A stretch of DNA of 36,478 nt, taken from positions 1 through 36,478 of the forward strand of contig CAYYQD010000013.1 of assembly GCA_964473735.1 (NCBI GenBank). The letters are read 5' to 3'. This stretch comes from JAADCS01 sp964473735 (GTDB taxonomy: Bacteria > Hydrothermota > Hydrothermia > LBFQ01). A program made the translations under genes and the position numbers. Shown here one piece after another: positions 21,913 to 29,902 of the stretch (the stretch's first letter is position 1; the number at the start of each line of letters is the position of its first letter). Under the pieces are notes generated by a model. That model had not been told where the DNA came from, made no database searches, and saw only the letters and a program-made list of their open reading frames with translations.

Positions 21913-24762
21913 GTGGATAGAGCGGAGAGGTTGTTTAAGCTCCATTTGGTGGTCGTTGTAGGTTTGCATGCCATCGTAAGCGTTCCCGTCGTTCTGCTTC
22001 TGTGGGTGAGGGGGTGGACCTGGGCTGTGCCGCTCTATTTATTGGGGGTTACGGTGTCGCTTCTCCTCCTTAAGCCGTGGGACAGGGAGAGGTTCCTGTG
22101 GTACCTTGAGGAGACGAACCCCACCCTACGGGAGGGTCTCATATCCCTGTACGAGTTGGTGAGGGACGGGGTGAAGCATCCGGCGGTTGAGAGGTTGAGG
22201 GCGGAGATGGCCGCGATCCCCATAGGCTACAGGCCCAACTTGAGGGCACTGCTTCCCTTCCTACTGCTCTCTACCGTTTTTCTGCTCTTAGCCCTCGTTC
22301 CCGTACCCAAGAGGCCCCACGTTCTGTTTTATCCCGAGTACTACGAGATTTTGAGCAACGACACCCTTAACCTCTACGGCGTAGAAGTCGGTGATACCTT
22401 AAAGGTCTTCCTAAAACCGGGCAGGGGAGGGGCGAGCTTCCTCCTCATCGTAAAGGGAGAGGTGCGCAGGGAAGTCAGGGTGGAGGGAAGCGCGCGGATA
22501 TGGGGGTTACCCCCCGGGACTTACATCCTCACGGTTAAGGGTAGGTCCGGAAAAGCCACGTTAAAGGTACTCTCCCGTCCGGTGCTGTACGGCGTTTCAG
22601 GATACATAGTGCCACCGCCCTATACAGGGCTATCTAAAAGGGCCATAGAGAGGGAGAACGTCGCCTACGAGAACAGCACCTTTGACAGCCTTCGGATAAG
22701 GCACAGTGGGGACAGCGCCCGGTTCGTCAACCTGCCGGATACCCTTAAGGAGGACGTGGAGGTCTTCGTTGAGGTGTTCAAAAAGGGCGTAGGGTTCAGG
22801 TACCCGGCCTTTAAGGTGAGCGTAATAAAGGATCACCCTCCCAGCGTGACGCTTCAGCCCACGGGAATTTTGAAGGCGGAGGAGGACGTCCCCGGTGTGG
22901 TCGCCGCCTACGACGACATCGCCCTCAAAGAGGTGGGCCTATACACCTACAGGGGAGGGAAGTGGGAGAGGAACAGGTTAGGACCGCCGACACGCACCCC
23001 AAACGCCTCCTACGACCTGACCTTTACCGCCGGGGATACCCTGAAGGCCGTAGCCTACGCCTACGACGTGGCCGGACAGATATCACTATCGGACACCCTC
23101 ATCCTGCTGCCCAAGGCTCCGGAGGAGGTACTGAAGGAGAGGCTACTATCCGAGAAGGGGGAGGAGGTGAAGGACCTTGAGAGGAGGATAAGGGAGCTTC
23201 AGGAGGACGTTGAGGTGTCCCGTAGCCTGTCGGAGGGGACGAAGGAGGAGATCTCCAACGTGATGAGGGAGACGGAGAGGACCTACAGGGACATAAAGGA
23301 GACCCTTGAGAGAATAGCATCGCAGATAAGGGACCCCGAGCTGGCCCGGTTGGTCATGGAGGTGCGCAGGCTCCTGAAGGAGAGTATGGACAGGGAGCTC
23401 GCCGAGGCCCTTAAGAGGCTGGAGAAGGCCATGAGGGAGATGGACCCGGAGAAGGTGGCCCGGGCCCTCAAAAACTTAAGGATGAGCCAGAGGGAGTTAA
23501 AGGAGGAGCTGGAGAGGTTCAAGAGGCTCCTTGAGAGGTACAGACAGGAGAAGACCCTTCAATCCGTGGCCGATAGACTTCAGGACCTGGCCACGAAACA
23601 GGCGGAGATAGAGGGGAAGAGGTCTCCGTACGAGCAGGGGAAGCTCAGGAGCGAGCTGGAAAACCTGCAGAGGAAGTTAGACAGTCTGAAAAGGATTCCG
23701 GACCTGGACAGGAAAAGGTTGGAGACGCTTGAGAGGGAGATGAGAAAGGCGGCCGCCCACATGGAGGCTGCTATAAGCAGGATGAAGAGAGGGGGGAACT
23801 TCTCCGGGGAGCAGAGGGAGGCGCGTAAGTCCCTGGAGAGGGCCGCCAGCGTGGCACAGGAGACCTACGATGACCTGGTACGAAGAAGGACACAGGAGGT
23901 GGTTGAGAGGCTAAACGCTATAGCCAACGCTGCCACCTTCGCCGACCTGAGACTGGACAGGGAACCGGACAGCAACACCGTCAGGGCGACCGGGGAGATG
24001 GCCCTTGACATGGAGGCCACGTTGAAGGATCTCGCCAAAAAGAACGTATTCGTATCCCCCAAGCTACACAGGTTAGCGAGGAGAATATACAACGAGATGG
24101 AAGCGGCCCGACAGGAGCTTCGGGACGGTGATAGGGAGGGGGCGAATCAGCATATAAAACAGGCCCAGTCTATGCTCCGCATCCTATCAACGATGGCTTC
24201 CTCCTCCGCTCAAGCGTGCCAGAACGCCGGGGGATCCACGGGCATGGAGGCCTACATGAAACAGCTGGCGAGGATGGCGGGGGAGCAGGGGAGTATATCC
24301 CGTCAGCTCTTCCCCGGGATGACCTCGGAGCAGCTGGCCGAGATGTTAGCACGGCAGATGGCCCTGCGTAAGGCCTTAGAGGGGATGTTGGAGGGAATGA
24401 GAAACCGGGGAGTTCCCGGGGATGTCCTGAACGCTCTTGAGGAGGCGGTTCGGGAGATGAGGGAACTGGAGGAGGAGATGAGGTCCCCCGACGCCCTCAA
24501 GAAGGCCGGGGAGCTGAAGAGGAGGGCCCACAGGATAACCGTGAGGCTCTTAGAGGCCCGCAAGGCCCTGAGGAGGCAGAGGACCGAGCCGAAGTACGAG
24601 GCCCAGAGGCCCAAACCTTTCAAGGTGGAGAGGGCCTACGTAAGGCCCGTGATTGATCGGGAGAGGATAGCCGAGATCTACAGGAAGTACGTGAGAGGAG
24701 GTAAGCTATCGCCGGAGGAGAGGAGGATATACGAGAGGTACATACGGGGGATCTTAGAGTAG
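21913..24762 (+). CDS. DUF4175-like membrane protein with long coiled coil
   Basis: A 949-residue protein beginning at GTG 21913. Two membrane helices lie at about 12-54 and a third at about 113-132, giving a small cytosolic N-region and a large external part. Residues about 140-400 are beta-sandwich-like repeats (for example the ILKAEEDVPGVVAAYDDIALKEVGLY type segment near 315-345). From about 410 to 900 it is a nearly unbroken highly charged helix/coiled coil. The layout matches DUF4175 proteins known from Bacteroidetes, Gemmatimonadetes and relatives, whose function is unknown and which often sit near MoxR/BatA-type genes (none here). Single-gene unit; its end overlaps the antiporter gene by 9 bases. 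Confidence 0.65.
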   Translation: MDRAERLFKLHLVVVVGLHAIVSVPVVLLLWVRGWTWAVPLYLLGVTVSLLLLKPWDRERFLWYLEETNPTLREGLISLYELVRDGVKHPAVERLRAEMAAIPIGYRPNLRALLPFLLLSTVFLLLALVPVPKRPHVLFYPEYYEILSNDTLNLYGVEVGDTLKVFLKPGRGGASFLLIVKGEVRREVRVEGSARIWGLPPGTYILTVKGRSGKATLKVLSRPVLYGVSGYIVPPPYTGLSKRAIERENVAYENSTFDSLRIRHSGDSARFVNLPDTLKEDVEVFVEVFKKGVGFRYPAFKVSVIKDHPPSVTLQPTGILKAEEDVPGVVAAYDDIALKEVGLYTYRGGKWERNRLGPPTRTPNASYDLTFTAGDTLKAVAYAYDVAGQISLSDTLILLPKAPEEVLKERLLSEKGEEVKDLERRIRELQEDVEVSRSLSEGTKEEISNVMRETERTYRDIKETLERIASQIRDPELARLVMEVRRLLKESMDRELAEALKRLEKAMREMDPEKVARALKNLRMSQRELKEELERFKRLLERYRQEKTLQSVADRLQDLATKQAEIEGKRSPYEQGKLRSELENLQRKLDSLKRIPDLDRKRLETLEREMRKAAAHMEAAISRMKRGGNFSGEQREARKSLERAASVAQETYDDLVRRRTQEVVERLNAIANAATFADLRLDREPDSNTVRATGEMALDMEATLKDLAKKNVFVSPKLHRLARRIYNEMEAARQELRDGDREGANQHIKQAQSMLRILSTMASSSAQACQNAGGSTGMEAYMKQLARMAGEQGSISRQLFPGMTSEQLAEMLARQMALRKALEGMLEGMRNRGVPGDVLNALEEAVREMRELEEEMRSPDALKKAGELKRRAHRITVRLLEARKALRRQRTEPKYEAQRPKPFKVERAYVRPVIDRERIAEIYRKYVRGGKLSPEERRIYERYIRGILE

Positions 24763-25761
24763 GTTCCTTATAGCGGAGTCCAGGGCGAGGAAGACCCCGG
24801 GGAGACCGAGCCTCTCTATCTTCAAGGATAGGACGAGATAGAGGATATAAACGGCTATGAAAAGTATCCCCCTCCTCCTTCCCAGAAGGTTCCCACGGCT
24901 AACCATCGTAAAGAACAGCAGGAGCACGGTCGTAAGGAGGAGGAACAGGACGTCAAACGCCGCCCTATCTGGAAGCGTTATGGGACGGATGAGAGCGCTC
25001 AATCCGAGGATCATGGCCACGTTGAAGATGTTGGAGCCGGAAACGTTCCCTATCGCTATGTACGGGTTGCCGCGGGCGGCGGCCATAGTTGAGGTTATCA
25101 GCTCGGGGAGGGAGGTGCCAACGGCGAGGACGAAGAGGCCGATGAAGACCTCGCTTATCCCGAGGTAGTGCGCCAGTCCCACGGCTCCGTTGAGGGCCCA
25201 GTTGGATCCGAAGGCGAGGGCTATGCTGCCACCCAACACCCGCATTACGGCCGTTGCTGTACTCCCTTCCCCCTTTCCATCCTCTAAATCCTCTCCGCGA
25301 GCCTTAGAGAGGGTGAGATACAGGTACCCTGCGAAAAAGAGGAGGAGCATCAGTCCCTCTGCACGGGAGAGTACAGGTTTCCCCGCGGGGAGGAACATGA
25401 AGAGTATAAGTAGGAGTACCAGTACGAGGTTCAGGGGTATCTCACGGCGCAGGATCAGAGCGTGTCTCCTTATCGGGGATATCAGGGCGGAGATTCCGAG
25501 TATCAGAAGTACGTTTGCTATGTTGGATCCCACTATGTTTCCTACGGTGATGCCCGCTTCCCCTCTAAGGCTCGCTATCACGTTGATGACGAGCTCGGGG
25601 AGGGAGGTGCCGAAGGCTACCACCGTGAGACCCACCACGATCTCCGGTACCCTGAACCTTCTAACGAAGTAAAGCGCGCCGTCCAGAAGGTAGTCTGCCC
25701 CTCTGATAACCAGAGCCAACCCTACAGCTACCGCCACTACGTCCAGAAACACCCTCACCAT
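24754..25761 (-). CDS. Calcium/sodium antiporter (CaCA family, YrbG-like)
   Basis: The 335-residue protein has about ten membrane helices in two inverted halves. Each half carries the alpha-repeat: GTSLPELVINVIAS ... GNIVGSNIANVLLI (about 51-88) and GTSLPELITSTMAA ... GNVSGSNIFNVAMI (about 212-249), which form the ion site. Family members export Ca2+ in exchange for Na+ or H+. Monocistronic, with a TAGAAT box 12 bases before the ATG and a 9-base tail overlap with the convergent DUF4175-like gene. Confidence 0.94.
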   Translation of the reverse strand: MVRVFLDVVAVAVGLALVIRGADYLLDGALYFVRRFRVPEIVVGLTVVAFGTSLPELVINVIASLRGEAGITVGNIVGSNIANVLLILGISALISPIRRHALILRREIPLNLVLVLLLILFMFLPAGKPVLSRAEGLMLLLFFAGYLYLTLSKARGEDLEDGKGEGSTATAVMRVLGGSIALAFGSNWALNGAVGLAHYLGISEVFIGLFVLAVGTSLPELITSTMAAARGNPYIAIGNVSGSNIFNVAMILGLSALIRPITLPDRAAFDVLFLLLTTVLLLFFTMVSRGNLLGRRRGILFIAVYILYLVLSLKIERLGLPGVFLALDSAIRNLL

Positions 25762-25773
25762 ACCAAAGTTTAA

Positions 25774-25779
25774 ATTCTA
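25774..25779 (-). promoter_or_regulatory. -10 box TAGAAT for the antiporter gene
   Basis: TAGAAT lies 12 bases before ATG 25761, predicting about a 6-base leader. Confidence 0.6.
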
Positions 25780-25805
25780 TCCCCGAAAGGTTCGCCAAGT
25801 GCCTC

Positions 25806-26675
25806 TTACAGGACCCGGCTTATTGACGATTCCAGAGGTAGCCCCACGATACGGGCGGCCTCAACCACCTTCCTCTCATCCACGGACACGTCCGCCCCTA
25901 CGCCTTTGAGGGCGAACACAACGTCCTCCGTAGCGACGTTCCCGCTGGCCCCGGGCGCGTAAGGACATCCACCCAAACCCCCGGCCGAGGAGTCAAAGCG
26001 ATATATTCCGAACTCCCTATAGGCACACAGCACGTTGGCCACACCCATGCCGTACGTGGCGTGAAAGTGGAGCACCAGTCTGTCCCCGGGGACGTCTTTT
26101 AACAGGAGATCTAACACCTCCGCCACGTCCTCGGGCGAGGCCCTCCCTATGGTGTCTCCCAAAGATACCTCATCCACACCCACGTCCAACAGGCGGAGGA
26201 CCACGTCCCTGACCCTCTCCGGGGGTACCTTCCCCTCGTAGGGACACCAGAAGGCTACGGAGACGTATCCCCTCACGGGTAGTCCGCTTCCCTTGGCCCT
26301 CCTTACCACAGGTATCAACCTCCGGAAGGAGCCCTCTATGTCCGTGTTGATGTTCTTGAGGTTAAAGGTGTCCGTTGCCGCCGTGAGTACGGCCACCTTA
26401 TCCACCCCCACGGAGAGGGCCCTCTCCAGACCTCTCTCGTTCGGGACTATGGCCGAGTATATCACCCCCTCCCGTCTATCTATTCTTCGGAAGACCTCCT
26501 CCGCGTCCGCCATCTGCGGTACCCATCTGGGATGCACGAAGGCGCTCACCTCTATCTCATCCACTCCGGTCTCGGATAGGGCGTTTACGAAGGCGACCTT
26601 CCTCTCGGTGGGAACCGTTTCCTTCACGTTCTGAAGACCGTCCCGGGGGGACACCTCCGTTATCCAGACCCGCAT
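25806..26675 (-). CDS. Hydroxymethylglutaryl-CoA lyase
   Basis: This TIM-barrel enzyme splits HMG-CoA into acetyl-CoA and acetoacetate, the last step of leucine breakdown. The 289 residues hold the catalytic SPRDGLQN loop (about 9-16), SAFVHPRWVPQMADAEEV (about 44-61), SLGDTIG (about 171-177) and the catalytic-cysteine loop GGLGGCPYAPGASGN (about 232-246). The metal-binding pair is present as HFHATYG near 203-209, where the usual sequence is HxHDTYGQ. Asp is replaced by Ala, but both His remain. It is one of several isolated amino-acid/acyl-CoA genes in the window. Its promoter overlaps the sufS stop codon. Confidence 0.92.
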   Translation of the reverse strand: MRVWITEVSPRDGLQNVKETVPTERKVAFVNALSETGVDEIEVSAFVHPRWVPQMADAEEVFRRIDRREGVIYSAIVPNERGLERALSVGVDKVAVLTAATDTFNLKNINTDIEGSFRRLIPVVRRAKGSGLPVRGYVSVAFWCPYEGKVPPERVRDVVLRLLDVGVDEVSLGDTIGRASPEDVAEVLDLLLKDVPGDRLVLHFHATYGMGVANVLCAYREFGIYRFDSSAGGLGGCPYAPGASGNVATEDVVFALKGVGADVSVDERKVVEAARIVGLPLESSISRVL

Positions 26676-26682
26676 AGAGGGG

Positions 26683-26688
26683 ATTCTA
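26683..26688 (-). promoter_or_regulatory. -10 box TAGAAT for the HMG-CoA lyase gene, built on the sufS stop
   Basis: The TAG stop codon of sufS is the first half of this TAGAAT box, which lies 7 bases before ATG 26675. Confidence 0.65.
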
Positions 26689-27888
26689 ATCCAGACGGAA
26701 GGCCTCCTTAGCCCTGACTATCCCATCAATCAGACGGTCCACGTCCTCCTCCGTGTTGAAGATGGACAGGCTCGCCCTCACACTCTGGTTGTTGGGTACC
26801 TTAAGGAACTTGTGCAGGGGATGGGCACAGTGCCCACCGGACCTGACCATTATACCCAACTCCCCTAAGTACCACGCTAAGTCGTGAGGGTGAAGCCCTC
26901 TCAGGTTAAAGGCCACTAAGGAGGTCCTGTCCTCCGGCGGGGGACCGTATACCTCAACTCCGGTAAGGTCCCTCAAGGCTTCGTAGAGGTAGGCCGTCAG
27001 TCTCCTCTCGTGGGCCTCTAACCGGTCGTACCCCACGTCCGATATGAAATCTACGGCGGCCCCGAGGCCTATGACTCCTCCGACGTCGGGGGTTCCGGCC
27101 TCGTACCTCTGGGGTGTGTCCTCCAGATCGTAGTCGTTGAACCCGACGTCCTTTATCATGCTGCCGCCCATCAGGAGGGGATTACCCTCCCTGAGGAGTT
27201 CCTCCCTTCCCCAAAGTATCCCGGTCCCCATCGGTCCGAATATCTTGTGCCCGGAGAAGCCTATCAGGTGGGCCCCCGTCTCCCTCACCCTCACCTTACG
27301 GTGCCCTAAGTACTGCGCCCCGTCCAAAACTACGTAAGCCCCCACCCTCCTGGACATCTTCGCCACCTCGGTGAAGGGCGGTACGGTACCCACCACGTTG
27401 GACGCCATGGTAAGGGCTACCACCTTAGTGTTGGGGGTTAGCTTCTTCCTGAAGTCATCAAAGTCAAGGTAACCTTCGGGCGTAATTCCGAAGAGTACGA
27501 ACTCCGCCCCCTTCCTGCGGGCGAGTCTCATCCAGGGCAGGAAGTTAGCGTGATGCTCCATCACGCTGACCAGTATCCTGTCTCCCTCCTTCACGTAAGG
27601 CTCAAGGATGGCGGAGGCGAGGTTCAGGGCCTCCGTGGCGTTCTTGGTGAAGATCACCTCCTCCGGTCGGGCCCCTATAAGGCCGGCCACCTTCTCCCTT
27701 ACCCTCTCGTACTCCTCCGTCGCCCTGTTGGCCCACGGGTACCCCCCCCTATGAACGTTGGCGGGATACTCCTCGTAGTACTCAAGCATGGCCCTTATAA
27801 CCCTGACGGGCTTCAGGGAGGTGGCTCCGGAGTCAAGATAGACGATCCCCTCCTTCAAAGCGGGGAACTCCCTCCTCCAGTCCTTCAT
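26686..27888 (-). CDS. sufS: Cysteine desulfurase SufS
   Basis: This PLP enzyme removes sulfur from cysteine and passes it to the SUF iron-sulfur assembly system. The 400 residues show Asp189 in VVLDGAQ, the Schiff-base Lys215 in FSGHKIFGP, and the persulfide Cys354 in RSGGHCAHP. The N-terminal VYLDSGATSLKP is typical of group II (SufS/CsdA) enzymes. No sufBCD, sufU or sufE gene adjoins it. It is monocistronic with its own leaderless box, and its stop codon doubles as part of the next gene's -10 box. It lies downstream of ferritin, another iron gene. Confidence 0.94.
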   Translation of the reverse strand: MKDWRREFPALKEGIVYLDSGATSLKPVRVIRAMLEYYEEYPANVHRGGYPWANRATEEYERVREKVAGLIGARPEEVIFTKNATEALNLASAILEPYVKEGDRILVSVMEHHANFLPWMRLARRKGAEFVLFGITPEGYLDFDDFRKKLTPNTKVVALTMASNVVGTVPPFTEVAKMSRRVGAYVVLDGAQYLGHRKVRVRETGAHLIGFSGHKIFGPMGTGILWGREELLREGNPLLMGGSMIKDVGFNDYDLEDTPQRYEAGTPDVGGVIGLGAAVDFISDVGYDRLEAHERRLTAYLYEALRDLTGVEVYGPPPEDRTSLVAFNLRGLHPHDLAWYLGELGIMVRSGGHCAHPLHKFLKVPNNQSVRASLSIFNTEEDVDRLIDGIVRAKEAFRLD

Positions 27889-27895
27889 AACGTAG

Positions 27896-27901
27896 ATTCT
27901 A
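27896..27901 (-). promoter_or_regulatory. -10 box TAGAAT for sufS
   Basis: TAGAAT lies 7 bases before ATG 27888 and 14 bases after the ferritin stop. Confidence 0.65.
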
Positions 27902-27915
27902 CGTCCGTACCGTTC

Positions 27916-28401
27916 TCACTCCTCCCTCTTGCTTAGGTCCCTGTCAAGCAGGTACAGACCCGTTCCACTATCGCCCACCAGCTCAAGGGAGGACAGGAGG
28001 TCCCCTACGGTACTCTCCTCCTCTATCTGCTCCTTATAGAACCAGTTCAGAAACTCCCACGTGCCGAACTCACCTTCTTCCATAGCCGCCTTACCTATCT
28101 CCCGTATGAGAGAGGTCACTTTCCTCTCGTGCTCAAGAGCCTGCTTTACGGCATCCTTCGGGGAAGGCCACGCCTTAGGGGGCTCCTTCACCTCCTTGAG
28201 GGTAACCTCAACCCCCTTTTCAAGTAGGTGGTGGTAGAACTTCATGGCATGCTCCAGCTCCTCTTTGGCCTGCACCTCAAACCACTTCCCGAAGCCCCTC
28301 AGACCCCGGGAGTGGAAGTAAGCCGCCATGGAAAGGTACAGGTAGGCGGAGTAAAGCTCGTGGTTTATCTGCTCGTTAAGGAGCGCGTCCGTTCTCTTCA
28401 T
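27916..28401 (-). CDS. Non-haem ferritin
   Basis: A four-helix-bundle iron store in the cytosol. In 161 residues the ferroxidase ligands match bacterial FtnA with an offset of two: Glu15, Glu48 with His51 (KEELEHA), Glu92 (LEHER), Gln125 and Glu128 (YKEQIEEES). No haem-binding Met of bacterioferritin is apparent. The length is normal for FtnA. Monocistronic, with TACAAT 7 bases before the ATG. No Fur box was recognised. It lies directly downstream of the protoglobin operon. Confidence 0.94.
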   Translation of the reverse strand: MKRTDALLNEQINHELYSAYLYLSMAAYFHSRGLRGFGKWFEVQAKEELEHAMKFYHHLLEKGVEVTLKEVKEPPKAWPSPKDAVKQALEHERKVTSLIREIGKAAMEEGEFGTWEFLNWFYKEQIEEESTVGDLLSSLELVGDSGTGLYLLDRDLSKREE

Positions 28402-28408
28402 GCCGGGT

Positions 28409-28414
28409 ATTGTA
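28409..28414 (-). promoter_or_regulatory. -10 box TACAAT for ferritin
   Basis: TACAAT lies 7 bases before ATG 28401. No repressor-like palindrome is visible around it. Confidence 0.6.
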
Positions 28415-28434
28415 CGGTGGAGTGGAAGGTCCCC

Positions 28435-29004
28435 TCACCCCTTATCCCTTTCGTACTCCCTCTGAGCCACCAGGACGGCGTGCCTATCTATCAACGTCAG
28501 GGACATCCCCGTAGATTCGCTTACGGCCTTGAGGTAGGAGTACATGTACCCCGACGCTATTAGGGTAGCTACCGCATCGGTAACGTGCTTAAACGCGAGG
28601 TATATCCGGGCCGCTTCGTCGGACGGGAACTCCTCCTTAACCTTCTCAAGGAACGCCCTCTGCACCATGGACATAGCCGACAACATGAACTCGTTGGGTA
28701 TCCCGCGCAGGACGTGGGCCAGACCCACCCTGCGGTACTGCCAGTCCCAGAAGGCGTCGTCGTACTCTCCGCTTACCACCTTCCTGTACCACGCCCTGAG
28801 GGTCTCCTCCCTCTCCACCCTCTCCCCCTCCCGGAATACTGCGGCCGTGGGGCCGTAGGAGAAGAGGGTGTCGTAGAAAACTTTGGTGAAGAGATCGTCC
28901 CACTCCTTGAGCCTGTCGGCGTACCTCTTTAAGACCTCCGCGTGAGGCCCTATAGGTCCGGATATAGCCTCAAAGTCCCTCAGAATATCCCTGTACGTCT
29001 TCAT
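28435..29004 (-). CDS. Protoglobin-domain haem protein (gas sensor candidate)
   Basis: The 189-residue all-helical protein fits the protoglobin / globin-coupled-sensor domain: an N-terminal helical segment, LFTKVFYDTLFSYGPTAAVF (about 38-57), SGEYDDAFWDWQYRRVGLAH (about 78-97) and GIPNEFMLSAMSM after it. His97 in the VGLAHVLRGIP motif corresponds to the proximal haem ligand of the family. There is no fused output domain; output may go through the Roadblock and Ras-like GTPase genes just upstream. It starts with an ATGA overlap and AAGGAGG 5 bases upstream. The family call rests on motif pattern only. Confidence 0.75.
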   Translation of the reverse strand: MKTYRDILRDFEAISGPIGPHAEVLKRYADRLKEWDDLFTKVFYDTLFSYGPTAAVFREGERVEREETLRAWYRKVVSGEYDDAFWDWQYRRVGLAHVLRGIPNEFMLSAMSMVQRAFLEKVKEEFPSDEAARIYLAFKHVTDAVATLIASGYMYSYLKAVSESTGMSLTLIDRHAVLVAQREYERDKG

Positions 29005-29384
29005 CCCTCCCTCCTTGATAGGACTCTGTCAAGCTCCGAAGCGATGTCCGGTAGTACCTGGCGCACCTTCAGGAGAACCAGACCGGCCGTTACGTCTCTG
29101 GCCGTTATGACACCCAAGGTAGCCTTCGTTCCGACACGATACACGAACATCCTTCCCCTCTCCGAGGTTATCATGATCTCCTCGGGGGAACCGATATCCA
29201 CCATCTCCGTGGACCTCGTCGCCAGACTGGAAAGGCTCGCTATCACCGCCGCCTGCCTATCAACCTCTATATTACCTCTGGCCGCGAACTCCACAGGGAA
29301 GCCGTCCGGGGTAGCCAGAACCACGGCCATTATCTCCCCGGAGCGATCCACGAGATCCTGTAGTATAGCCTTCAATCTATCCAT
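29001..29384 (-). CDS. Roadblock/LC7-domain protein (MglB-like)
   Basis: The 127-residue single-domain protein has the profilin-like Roadblock fold: LQDLVDRSGEIMAVVLATPDG at the start, a middle AAVIASLSSLATRS helix and the late strand FVYRVGTKATLGVIT. In Myxococcus the homologous MglB is the GTPase-activating partner of MglA; the neighbouring MglA-like gene suggests the same here. An AAGGAGG 6 bases before the ATG gives a strong ribosome site. It overlaps the GTPase gene by 13 bases and the protoglobin gene by 4. Confidence 0.85.
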   Translation of the reverse strand: MDRLKAILQDLVDRSGEIMAVVLATPDGFPVEFAARGNIEVDRQAAVIASLSSLATRSTEMVDIGSPEEIMITSERGRMFVYRVGTKATLGVITARDVTAGLVLLKVRQVLPDIASELDRVLSRREG

Positions 29385-29902
29385 CGTCTTCCTCCTTTTC
29401 GTTTCAAGAGCTCTAAGAAGTACATCAGAAGGTCACGGGCGCTCTCCCTGTCCGTAGCAACTACACCTCTCACGACCCATTCCGGTAGCATGAAGTAAGC
29501 CGCTATATCCTCCGGGGACCACACGCGTTTCAGGTCCTGACGGGTAGCGCCTATTATGAAAGGGATCTTGTAGTTGCTCATGTAGAACTGGAGCATACGT
29601 CTGGCCTTCGGAAGGGAGTCTGGGTTGCTGCTATCCACCAGAAATACGAAACCTGTGGCCTCTACCATGAGGTCCTCCCACATAAAGGAGAATCGTTCCT
29701 GACCCGGGGTACCGAAGAGGCGGATCAACACGTCCTCTATCCGTACGGTGCCGAAGTCAAGGGCTACGGTAGTGGTACCCTTTCCTATATCCACCGTACT
29801 CACTTCGTCCGTTTCAATTACGGGCGTCTGGGATACGCTCTTGACGAAGGTCGTCTTTCCGGATCCCACGGGGCCGGTTATCACCACCTTTATTTCGGCC
29901 AT
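29372..29902 (-). CDS. MglA/Rup-type small Ras-like GTPase
   Basis: A bacterial Ras/Arf-like switch. From ATG 29902 it has 176 residues: P-loop TGPVGSGKTTF (about 9-19), G3 FGTPGQERF (about 62-70) and a G4 segment ATRQDL (about 118-123), where the usual N/T-K-x-D appears as T-R-Q-D. Loss of the canonical Lys could weaken nucleotide affinity. An in-frame ATG at 29908 is possible, but AAGGAG is only 3 bases from it and 9 from ATG 29902. It lies between DUF4388 and the Roadblock gene, which is probably its regulator. Confidence 0.85.
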   Translation of the reverse strand: MAEIKVVITGPVGSGKTTFVKSVSQTPVIETDEVSTVDIGKGTTTVALDFGTVRIEDVLIRLFGTPGQERFSFMWEDLMVEATGFVFLVDSSNPDSLPKARRMLQFYMSNYKIPFIIGATRQDLKRVWSPEDIAAYFMLPEWVVRGVVATDRESARDLLMYFLELLKRKGGRRWID

